NCBI GenBank assembly: GCA_905373305.1
Contig: CAJPSM010000032.1
Location: forward strand, 1 to 12,333
DNA from: an uncultured Streptococcus sp.
Lineage (GTDB): Bacteria > Bacillota > Bacilli > Lactobacillales > Streptococcaceae
Reading direction: 5' to 3'
Length of the DNA stretch: 12,333 nucleotides
Shown: positions 6,734 to 12,333 of the stretch, piece by piece
How positions within the stretch are numbered: position 1 is the stretch's first letter
Layout: the number at the start of each line of letters is the position of its first letter
Program-made: the position numbers and the translations under genes
The notes under the pieces: generated by a model
Databases searched by the model: none
What the model was told of the DNA's origin: nothing
The model's input: only the letters and a program-made list of their open reading frames with translations

Positions 6734-7897
6734 ATAGTTCTTTGTATAGTCTCGGTGTTTAGCTACCGCTTCTTTTAATTCCTCTAGATTGTCCGATGAG
6801 AATTTTTCAAGAATTTCCTGCGCCAAGACAGTAGCCACAACAGCCTCCATGACAACACCAGCTGCTGGAAGAGCGGTAGGATCACTTCTCTCCACGGTTG
6901 CCTTGTAAGGTTCGTGCGTTTCGATATCCACACTCATGAGTGGTTGGTAAAGTGTGGGAATGGGTTTCATGACACCACGGACAACAATTGGCTGACCATT
7001 GGTCATGCCTCCTTCAAAACCTCCTAGATTATTGGTACGACGAGTATAACCGTCTTCTTTAGACCAGAGAATTTCGTCCATAACTTGGCTACCTTTACGG
7101 TAACCAGCTTCAAAGCCAAGACCAAATTCCACCCCTTTAAAGGCATTGATAGATACAACTGCCTGAGCCAATCGCGCATCCAATTTTCTGTCCCATTGGA
7201 CATGGGAGCCGAGTCCTACTGGAACGCCTCCGACGACTGTCTCCACAACTCCACCGATGGTATCACCGTCACGTTTGATTTGGTCAATATAGTCCTTGAT
7301 TTCCTGTTCCCGCTCTTGGTTGACAATAGAAACTTCAGACTGGGCAGCTCGTTGCTTGATTTCAGCCACGGTCAGATTTCCAGGTACATCTATTTCCTTG
7401 CCACCAAAGACCACGACATGGTTGGCAATCTCCATATCTAGCTCAGCCAAGAGGCGTTTGGCTACTGCTCCAACTGCTACTCGCATGGTTGTTTCACGAG
7501 CTGATGAACGCTCCAAAGAATTTCGCAAATCGTCAAAACGGTACTTAATGCCACCAACCAAGTCGGCATGACCTGGCCGAGGATGAGTGATTTTCCGTTT
7601 GCTTTTAAGGCGGTCTTCAATGTCCTCAGCAGACATGATATCCAGCCATTTTTGGTGGTCTTTATTGACGACATCCATGGTAATGGGAGCCCCTGTTGTT
7701 TTCCCGTGGCGAACGCCCGATGTAAAGACAACCTGATCACTCTCAATTTTCATACGACCACCACGACCATATCCACCTTGACGACGTTTCAAATCTTCAT
7801 TGATGGCCTCTGCTGTCAAAGGAAGTCCAGCAGGAATTCCTTCAATAATAGCCGTCAGACGGGGTCCGTGTGATTCTCCCGCAGTTAAATATCTCAT
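6731..7897 (-). CDS. aroC: Chorismate synthase
   Basis: It removes phosphate from EPSP to make chorismate, the branch-point compound for aromatic amino acids and folate, and needs reduced FMN. The 388-residue protein has the family signatures in order: GESHG (7-11, catalytic His10), GRGGRMKIESD (44-54), RPGHADLVG (107-115, with His110), ERSSARETT (129-137), NNLGGFEGGMTNG (289-301) and RSDPTALP (337-344). The length is normal for the Gram-positive form. No flavin reductase domain or gene is seen in the window, so reduced FMN must come from elsewhere. The start follows TAAGGAG, where TAA is the aroB stop, and there are 9 nt between aroB and aroC. Placement between aroB and tyrA fits a co-transcribed pathway. 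Confidence 0.97.
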   Translation of the reverse strand: MRYLTAGESHGPRLTAIIEGIPAGLPLTAEAINEDLKRRQGGYGRGGRMKIESDQVVFTSGVRHGKTTGAPITMDVVNKDHQKWLDIMSAEDIEDRLKSKRKITHPRPGHADLVGGIKYRFDDLRNSLERSSARETTMRVAVGAVAKRLLAELDMEIANHVVVFGGKEIDVPGNLTVAEIKQRAAQSEVSIVNQEREQEIKDYIDQIKRDGDTIGGVVETVVGGVPVGLGSHVQWDRKLDARLAQAVVSINAFKGVEFGLGFEAGYRKGSQVMDEILWSKEDGYTRRTNNLGGFEGGMTNGQPIVVRGVMKPIPTLYQPLMSVDIETHEPYKATVERSDPTALPAAGVVMEAVVATVLAQEILEKFSSDNLEELKEAVAKHRDYTKNY

Positions 7898-7909
7898 AGG
7901 CTCTCCTTA
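7898..7909 (-). promoter_or_regulatory. Stop/Shine-Dalgarno fusion before aroC
   Basis: The minus strand reads TAAGGAGAGCCT and then the ATG. The aroB stop supplies the first three bases of the ribosome binding site. AGG and CCT could form a weak 3-bp stem around AGAG. Confidence 0.7.
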
Positions 7910-8974
7910 TTTTACCAAGTAGTCTTTCATCTCTTCCAGAGAAACTGGATGAATAGTCGCCGAACCAAGCTCTGGCACCAAGACCAATTTCAAGGTGTTC
8001 CCACGCGCTTTCTTGTCATGAGTCAAAGCCTGATAAAGCTTGTCAACATCCCAGTTTTCATAGTCAACTGGCAAACCAAATTTCTGACACATAGCTGTGA
8101 TGGACTGGGTTATTCCTTCTGGCATAAGACCTTTTTCCTCAGCAACCTTGGAAATCTGCACCATCCCCATGGCCACGGCCTCACCATGCATGACTTTGCC
8201 ATAACCGGCCGTTGCTTCAATGGCATGACCAATAGTGTGCCCAAAATTGAGGTAAAGACGAACACCGTTATCCAACTCATCTTCAACCACCATCTTCCGC
8301 TTAACCTGACAAGAATGTTCAATCAAAGTCTCTGCATGCTCCAGAATGCTCTCTACAGAACCATCCAGCTCCGTCAAGAGAGCCCAAAGTTCTGGATCCT
8401 CAATCAAGCCATACTTGATAACCTCACCCATCCCTTCAATCAACTCCCTTTTTCCGAGTGTTTCAAGGACCAGCGGGTCAATCAGAACCCCATCTGGTTG
8501 GGCAAAAGTTCCCACCATATTTTTAGCAAATGGAGTATTGACACCCGTCTTTCCACCGATAGAAGAATCTACCTGGGCTGTCAAACTAGTCGGAATCTGA
8601 ACAAAGTGAATCCCACGCATATAGGTAGAAGCTACAAAGCCAGCCAGGTCCCCAACGACACCACCACCAAGGGCCACAATCCCATCGCTACGAGTCAACC
8701 CCTGCTTAACTAGAAACTCATAGACTTTCTGAACAGTAGTTAAATTCTTTCTTTCTTCACCTTCTAAAAAGTCAAAAACAGCTACCTGAAAACCAGCATC
8801 TTCTAGGCTGAGTTTAACCTTCTCTGCATAGAGAGAAGCTACATGGTTGTCGGTTACAATGACCACTTTTTGCGGTTGCCAGAGTTCTCGCAACCATTGA
8901 CCAGCCTGAGCCAGACAACCTTTTTCAATCTGAATATCATAAGGATGATGCGGAATATCGATTCTGATTTTCAT
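7907..8974 (-). CDS. aroB: 3-dehydroquinate synthase
   Basis: It turns DAHP into 3-dehydroquinate, the second step of the shikimate pathway, with NAD+ and a divalent metal. The 355-residue protein shows the NAD-binding GGGVVGDLAGF (103-113), the block IPTSLTAQVDSSIGGKTGVN (127-146), and the metal ligands Glu184 (GMGEVIKYG), His246 (NFGHTIGH, 243-250) and His263 (HGEAVAMG). All expected residues are present. The start at 8974 has a Shine-Dalgarno GGAG 8 nt upstream, but the spacer contains CTCCT, which can pair with it. The gap to aroE is 18 nt, the longest inside this block, so aroB may rely less on coupling than its neighbours. DAHP synthase, which makes its substrate, is not in the window. 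Confidence 0.97.
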   Translation of the reverse strand: MKIRIDIPHHPYDIQIEKGCLAQAGQWLRELWQPQKVVIVTDNHVASLYAEKVKLSLEDAGFQVAVFDFLEGEERKNLTTVQKVYEFLVKQGLTRSDGIVALGGGVVGDLAGFVASTYMRGIHFVQIPTSLTAQVDSSIGGKTGVNTPFAKNMVGTFAQPDGVLIDPLVLETLGKRELIEGMGEVIKYGLIEDPELWALLTELDGSVESILEHAETLIEHSCQVKRKMVVEDELDNGVRLYLNFGHTIGHAIEATAGYGKVMHGEAVAMGMVQISKVAEEKGLMPEGITQSITAMCQKFGLPVDYENWDVDKLYQALTHDKKARGNTLKLVLVPELGSATIHPVSLEEMKDYLVK

Positions 8975-8987
8975 AGGAGGGTCTCCT
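8975..8987 (-). promoter_or_regulatory. Shine-Dalgarno hairpin at the aroB start
   Basis: The minus strand reads AGGAG-ACC-CTCCT immediately before the aroB ATG. The five bases of the Shine-Dalgarno (8987-8983) are perfectly complementary to CTCCT (8979-8975) across a 3-nt loop. A stem here would hide the ribosome binding site until it is melted. Folding in the cell is inference. Confidence 0.5.
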
Positions 8988-8992
8988 TTTCA

Positions 8993-9847
8993 CTATTTAT
9001 ATTTTTCTGTTAAGGACTGCCAAATCTCGTCTGTCGGCATTTCTTTACCTGTCCACAGTTGAAAAGCTTCAGCAGCTTGATAGAGCAACATTCCTAGGCC
9101 ATTAATTGCTGGATTCCCCTGACTTTTAGCCCATTTCAAAAATGGAGTTTCAAAGGGTTGGTAAATGATATCTGCAACCAAGAGAGTTTCCGGCAAATTG
9201 ATGCTTTCTGAAACTGGTGACGACTGGCCATCCATGCCCACACTGGTGGCATTGACTAGTAAGTGCGAATCGGCAATCCTTGATTGCAGTTCAGAAACAT
9301 CTTCTAAAGCATACAAGTCCACTTTAAATCCTGTTTGCTCCTGCAACTTGTCTAGATAAGGTCTTGTTTTTTCCATGGAAACTGAACGAACAAAGACTGA
9401 AATCTGACTGACGCCATTCAAAATAGCCTGCGCCAAAATGGACTTGGCCGCACCACCTGCCCCCAGAATGGTCATTTTCTTATCCGAAATTGTAAAAGAA
9501 GGCAAGCTCTTAAAAAATCCCTTGCCATCTGTATTATATCCAATTAACGTTCCATCTTGATTAACAACTGTGTTGACCGCCCCAATCAAACGAGCCTCAT
9601 CACTCAACTCATCCAGATAAGGAATCACTTGCTCCTTGTAAGGCATAGACAGGTTGATGCCAAACATCTGGTAACGGCGAATATTGGCAACTGTTTCTGC
9701 CAAGTCACCCGCTTCAATCTCCCAAGCTACATAGGCACCATTGGTAGCTGTCGCCTCAAAGGCCCTATTATGGATGAAGGGCGAAATAGAGTGTTTGATA
9801 GGATTGGCAACAACTGCAGCTAAACGTGTATAGCCATCAAGCTTCAT
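8993..9847 (-). CDS. aroE: Shikimate dehydrogenase (NADP+)
   Basis: It reduces 3-dehydroshikimate to shikimate with NADPH. The 284-residue protein has SISP (20-23) for substrate binding, NLSMPYK (65-71) with the catalytic Lys71, GAVNT (89-93), Asp107 in YNTDGKG, the nucleotide loop GAGGAAKS (129-136), and the C-terminal INGLGMLLYQAAEAF that closes the active site. Length and motif order are those of the AroE branch and not the quinate/shikimate YdiB branch, though YdiB-like activity cannot be excluded by motif alone. The start overlaps aroD by 11 nt and follows GGGAG at 9 nt spacing. It is therefore likely to be translated in step with aroD, whose product it uses directly. Confidence 0.96.
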   Translation of the reverse strand: MKLDGYTRLAAVVANPIKHSISPFIHNRAFEATATNGAYVAWEIEAGDLAETVANIRRYQMFGINLSMPYKEQVIPYLDELSDEARLIGAVNTVVNQDGTLIGYNTDGKGFFKSLPSFTISDKKMTILGAGGAAKSILAQAILNGVSQISVFVRSVSMEKTRPYLDKLQEQTGFKVDLYALEDVSELQSRIADSHLLVNATSVGMDGQSSPVSESINLPETLLVADIIYQPFETPFLKWAKSQGNPAINGLGMLLYQAAEAFQLWTGKEMPTDEIWQSLTEKYK

Positions 9848-10514
9848 CCAAAATCTCCCTGATTTTCTTCATGTTTGATAGCGAAATCTGACCTGGGGCA
9901 CTCGCTTCATCCAGACTAGCAAATGACCAACTTGAACCCGTCACATCTGAAGTGATACGGGATACCTTGCCCATTTTCCCCATGGAAATGGTCACGTACT
10001 CTTGTTCAGGATTGAGTGTTTTAAATCCTCGAGTGTAATTCATCAGGTCTAAAACATCCTGCTCCGTATGGGCCATAACTGATACCTTGACCACTTTTGG
10101 AGAGAGACTGGTCAACTCAGACAGGATTTCCATCATATTTTCAGGTGTCTCCTGGAAATTATGGTAACTCAAAACAAGATTTGGAAAATCCAACATTTCC
10201 TCAAAAACGTCCTTGTAGCTGAAATACTCAAAATCTACATAATCCGGCTGATAAAGCTGAGTAACTTCCTTGATGATTTGAACATACTCTTCTGAGGAAA
10301 GTTCGATTTCTCCTCCCTCAGCGCGGGTCCGAAGGGTAAAGACAAGTTCGCGTCCTGCAAATTTCTCAAAGATAGCCGGTGCTACCTGTAAAATAGCGTC
10401 CTTTGCAAGAAAGTCCGCACGCCACTCAATGATATCGGCATCTTCATACCTAGTTGCATCCAGTTCTTGCGCTTCTTCTAAACTTCTTGGCATCACTGAA
10501 ACGATTAATTTCAT
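9837..10514 (-). CDS. aroD: 3-dehydroquinate dehydratase, type I
   Basis: It dehydrates 3-dehydroquinate to 3-dehydroshikimate through a Schiff base. The 225-residue TIM-barrel protein shows EWRAD (30-34), LRTRAEGG (61-68), the catalytic His118 in SYHNF, the Schiff-base Lys143 in VVKVSVMA, SMGKMGKVSR (177-186) and the closing-loop Gln209 in APGQIS. These match the Salmonella type I enzyme and exclude the unrelated type II dodecamer. The start overlaps the stop of the methyltransferase as ATGA, with AAGGT as the Shine-Dalgarno about 8 nt before it, and its end overlaps aroE by 11 nt. It is the first pathway gene in the block, second overall after the methyltransferase. Confidence 0.97.
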   Translation of the reverse strand: MKLIVSVMPRSLEEAQELDATRYEDADIIEWRADFLAKDAILQVAPAIFEKFAGRELVFTLRTRAEGGEIELSSEEYVQIIKEVTQLYQPDYVDFEYFSYKDVFEEMLDFPNLVLSYHNFQETPENMMEILSELTSLSPKVVKVSVMAHTEQDVLDLMNYTRGFKTLNPEQEYVTISMGKMGKVSRITSDVTGSSWSFASLDEASAPGQISLSNMKKIREILDEA

Positions 10515-11674
10515 CTACTAACCTTCATACTAATCACCTTGAGGTAATTACTGCTTTCATCTTTTTTATTATGGGCAAAGTCAGCTGGAAGACCATATTG
10601 GTTCAAGATCTGATACCTTCTTCCTGCAAAACCTTTATCAATTTGTTCTGTAAATTTCTGGCGGGAAACATTGGCAGCATTGGTACTGGCAATGATAATG
10701 CCTCCCGGATTTAAAATCTCTAGACTCTGGGAAATCAACTTGTGATAGTCCTTAGCTACAGAGAATGTTTGTTTTTTATTGCGGGCAAAGCTCGGCGGAT
10801 CAAGGACAATCACATCATAGGTCAAGCCTTTTCGCTTGGCATACTTGAAGTACTCAAAAACATCCATGACGATAAAACGGTGATTGTCTGTGCTAAGTCC
10901 ATTTGCCTGAAAATGAGCTTCTGACAGCTCTATCGATCGTTTTGCCAAGTCGACAGAAGTCGTCTCACTAGCGCCTCCCATAGCTGCAGCAACTGAAAAG
11001 GCAGCCGTATAGGAAAACATATTGAGCAAAGATTTGCCCATGGCTAGACCGTCAACCAGACTCCCACGAACCTCATGCTGGTCTAGGAAAATCCCTGTCA
11101 TCAAGCCATCATTCATAAAGACTTGATAGAGCACGCCATTCTCAAGAACAGTAAAGTAGTCTGGTGCTTCCTCACCATAAACATAGGCAGACTCGTAGTC
11201 TAGACCTTTAAAACGAATCTTCTCATAAGCCCCCAAGACCTCAGGAAAAACTTCCTTAAAAGCCTTTACGATTAGCTCACGAATTTGGTAAACAAAGGAG
11301 TTGTACCAAGAAAAAACAGCATAATCTCCATAGAGATCAATAGTCAGACCCCCAAAACCATCCCCCTCTTGGTTAAAAAGGCGAAAGGCAGTTGTCAAGT
11401 CATCTTGATAATAAGGCTTTCTAGCTTCCTTAGCCTTACGAAACAGGATTTCAAAAAAGGCTTGATTGAAACCAACCTTTTCCTTGCTGACCAACCAACC
11501 GATTCCCTTATTCTGTTGAGAAAGATAGGCGCTCCCTAAAAACTTCCCGTCTTGACTAAGAACTTCTACTGCCTGATCCGTCAGTTCAATATCTGTTAAA
11601 TCACTTGCTTCCAAAAGAACTAGACCCTTAGCTAGCTTTTTTTCAACTCGTCTGCTGACCCTAATTCTATTCAT
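10511..11674 (-). CDS. RlmI-like class I SAM-dependent RNA methyltransferase
   Basis: This 387-residue protein has a PUA-like N-terminus (about 1-70), a linker domain, and a class I methyltransferase fold. The SAM pocket is LLNMFSYTAAFSVAAAMGGA (216-235) with the acidic end of strand 2 at VDLAKRS (241-247), and motif IV is DPPSF (292-296). This is the COG1092 layout of E. coli RlmI (23S rRNA m5C) and the RlmK half of RlmKL. The protein contains no cysteine at all, while m5C enzymes use a Cys nucleophile, so a different base or atom is likely methylated. I set the start at the ATG at 11674: it fits the RlmI N-terminus, whereas a TTG at 11710 would lie in the -35 box. That ATG sits where transcription should begin, so the mRNA may be leaderless. 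It overlaps aroD as ATGA and leads the aro block. Confidence 0.9.
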   Translation of the reverse strand: MNRIRVSRRVEKKLAKGLVLLEASDLTDIELTDQAVEVLSQDGKFLGSAYLSQQNKGIGWLVSKEKVGFNQAFFEILFRKAKEARKPYYQDDLTTAFRLFNQEGDGFGGLTIDLYGDYAVFSWYNSFVYQIRELIVKAFKEVFPEVLGAYEKIRFKGLDYESAYVYGEEAPDYFTVLENGVLYQVFMNDGLMTGIFLDQHEVRGSLVDGLAMGKSLLNMFSYTAAFSVAAAMGGASETTSVDLAKRSIELSEAHFQANGLSTDNHRFIVMDVFEYFKYAKRKGLTYDVIVLDPPSFARNKKQTFSVAKDYHKLISQSLEILNPGGIIIASTNAANVSRQKFTEQIDKGFAGRRYQILNQYGLPADFAHNKKDESSNYLKVISMKVSR

Positions 11675-11681
11675 AGCTACT

Positions 11682-11710
11682 ATTATAGCAAAATTTGTGA
11701 CAATTCTCAA
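11682..11710 (-). promoter_or_regulatory. Strong promoter of the methyltransferase-aro operon
   Basis: The minus strand has -35 TTGAGA (11710-11705), a 17-bp spacer and TGC-TATAAT (11690-11682). This is five of six at -35 and a perfect extended -10. The expected start is 6-7 nt after the hexamer; the A at 11674, which is the A of the methyltransferase ATG, is the best purine there. It is the clearest promoter in the window and leaves no room for a T-box or other leader regulator. Confidence 0.88.
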
Positions 11711-11759
11711 AAAAGAAACCGTTTAACCAGTTGTACTTTAGTTTACTGAGTGTCATTTT

Positions 11760-11768
11760 TGTTAAAAT
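11760..11768 (+). promoter_or_regulatory. Possible extra extended -10 on the plus strand
   Basis: TGT-TAAAAT has the extended -10 form, with only a weak -35 (TTTACT at 11742-11747, short spacer). It could start a longer leader toward the amylase gene. Such A/T-rich matches occur by chance, so this is weak support. Confidence 0.25.
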
Positions 11769-11824
11769 AAGTATATGCCATTTACTTTTCCACCAAAACA
11801 TCCTTTCCCTTATAATGGAAAGAG

Positions 11825-11873
11825 AGATTCTATTCGCTAAAAATAGACAAAAACAGAAATGAGTATAGAATCT
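11825..11873 (+). repeat. 9-bp inverted repeat in the methyltransferase/amylase gap
   Basis: AGATTCTAT (11825-11833) is perfectly repeated in reverse complement as ATAGAATCT (11865-11873), with 31 nt between the arms. No T-run follows, so it is not a typical terminator. It ends just before the MalR-like palindrome and could be a separate operator or a chance repeat. Confidence 0.4.
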
Positions 11874-11874
11874 T

Positions 11875-11889
11875 GCGCAAACGTTTGCC
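11875..11889 (+). promoter_or_regulatory. MalR-like operator before the amylase gene
   Basis: The core GCAAACGTTTGC (11877-11888) is a perfect 12-bp palindrome of the LacI-family type. It matches the pneumococcal MalR operator as I recall it (CGCAAACGTTTGCG), with one flank base different on the right. A CcpA cre site would have TG...CA ends, which are missing. The right half overlaps the -35 of the amylase promoter, so bound repressor should block RNA polymerase, with maltose or maltodextrin relieving it. The identity of the regulator is inference from the motif and the downstream gene. Confidence 0.75.
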
Positions 11890-11913
11890 TAGTTCTAAAC
11901 TTTATGGTAGAAT
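11885..11913 (+). promoter_or_regulatory. Promoter of the amylase gene
   Basis: The -35 TTGCCT (11885-11890, four of six) is 17 bp from TAGAAT (11908-11913), which carries a TGG extension (11905-11907). A start near 11919-11921 would give a leader of about 27 nt with the Shine-Dalgarno AGAGGA (11935-11940) six bases before the ATG. The -35 is inside the MalR-like palindrome. Confidence 0.75.
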
Positions 11914-11946
11914 AAAACACAACATTGATAAGCAAGAGGAAAAATA

Positions 11947-12333
11947 ATGCAAAATCAGACACTTATGCAATACTTTGAATGGTATTTGCCTCACGACGGC
12001 CAACACTGGACGCGACTGACAAATGATGCCGAGCACCTAGCAAACCTTGGTATCAGCCATGTCTGGATGCCACCTGCCTTCAAGGCAACCAATGAAAAAG
12101 ATGTCGGCTATGGTGTTTACGATCTTTTTGACCTAGGCGAATTTCACCAAAAAGGGACTGTCCGTACCAAGTATGGGTTTAAAGAAGATTATCTGCAAAC
12201 GATTCAGACTCTCAAAGAACATGGAATCCAACCAATGGCTGATGTGGTGCTCAATCACAAGGCTGCAGCCGATCATATGGAAGCCTTTCAAGTTATCGAA
12301 GTCGATCCTGAGGACCGTACAGTTCAACTAAGC
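11947..12333 (+). CDS. amyA: Cytoplasmic alpha-amylase (GH13), N-terminal part
   Basis: The frame is open from the ATG at 11947 to the right edge, giving 129 residues. The start MQNQTLMQYFEWYLPHDGQH is typical of liquefying and intracellular alpha-amylases of the GH13_5 type, and DVVLNHKAAADH (about 99-110) contains conserved region I with the calcium-binding Asn and active-site His. There is no signal peptide, so it should hydrolyse alpha-1,4 bonds of maltodextrins or glycogen inside the cell. The Shine-Dalgarno AGAGGA and a promoter with a MalR-like operator lie directly upstream, which fits a maltodextrin-use gene. The catalytic Asp and Glu are beyond the edge, so activity cannot be confirmed. 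The symbol follows the intracellular amylase of related bacteria; the naming varies between species. Confidence 0.9.
   Translation, partial: MQNQTLMQYFEWYLPHDGQHWTRLTNDAEHLANLGISHVWMPPAFKATNEKDVGYGVYDLFDLGEFHQKGTVRTKYGFKEDYLQTIQTLKEHGIQPMADVVLNHKAAADHMEAFQVIEVDPEDRTVQLS

Noticed and set aside
7949..8713. A 254-codon open frame on the plus strand opposite aroB
   Set aside because: AroB on the minus strand has every catalytic and metal residue. The antisense product has no recognisable domain, a composition rich in His, Asn, Thr and Ser, and no good ribosome site. It is a by-product of codon use in aroB.
11675..11710. Methyltransferase start at the TTG at 11710
   Set aside because: The TTG is the first half of the -35 box, so it would not be in the mRNA, and the added residues lie outside the PUA domain.
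11875..11889. CcpA cre site
   Set aside because: The central CG and AA/TT fit, but the TG and CA ends of the cre consensus are missing. The perfect GCAAACGTTTGC fits MalR better.
11711..11946. T-box, riboswitch or RNA gene in the gap before the aro operon
   Set aside because: The aro promoter starts at about 11674 and leaves no leader. The rest of the gap shows no tRNA, T-box or long structured element apart from one 9-bp inverted repeat.
1..12333. Mobile element, CRISPR array, toxin-antitoxin or defence genes
   Set aside because: No transposase, integrase, direct repeat array, BOX/RUP-like element or defence-type gene was seen. Nearly all coding space is taken by conserved metabolic and envelope genes.

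Overview
The window looks like chromosomal DNA of a Mitis-group Streptococcus (S. pneumoniae / S. mitis / S. oralis lineage). The signs are low G+C, extended -10 promoters (TGnTATAAT type), a pneumococcal-type aromatic amino acid operon joined to a Psr-type LCP gene and a LicD gene, and a MalR-like operator before an alpha-amylase. From memory, AroA differs from the S. pneumoniae protein at several positions, so a close relative is more likely than S. pneumoniae itself. That is recall, not a search.

Layout. All genes but the last run on the minus strand. Reading that strand from right to left: an RlmI-like methyltransferase, aroD, aroE, aroB, aroC, tyrA and a small YheA/YlbF-family gene form one tightly packed block (11674 to 5269), which ends at an intrinsic terminator (5220-5254). 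An extended -10 promoter right after the terminator starts a second block: aroA, aroK, pheA, psr (5178 to 1310). This block ends at a second terminator (1243-1296). A third minus-strand unit with its own extended -10 promoter carries licD and a family-2 glycosyltransferase that runs off the left edge. At the right edge a cytoplasmic GH13 alpha-amylase starts on the plus strand behind a promoter whose -35 lies in a MalR-like palindrome.

How the genes work together. AroB, AroD, AroE, AroK, AroA and AroC supply six of the seven steps from DAHP to chorismate. DAHP synthase and chorismate mutase are not in the window. TyrA and PheA then send prephenate to tyrosine and phenylalanine, and each carries a C-terminal ACT domain suited to feedback control. 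Psr, LicD and the glycosyltransferase point to teichoic acid assembly and attachment at the cell envelope.

The region is mostly ordinary core genome; I see no mobile element, CRISPR array, RNA gene or new defence-like system. The most interesting points are the apparently leaderless first mRNA of the aro operon, an RlmI-like methyltransferase with no cysteine, repeated TAAGGAG stop/Shine-Dalgarno fusions with CCT-containing spacers that could fold back on the Shine-Dalgarno, and a terminator followed at once by a promoter in the middle of the pathway.
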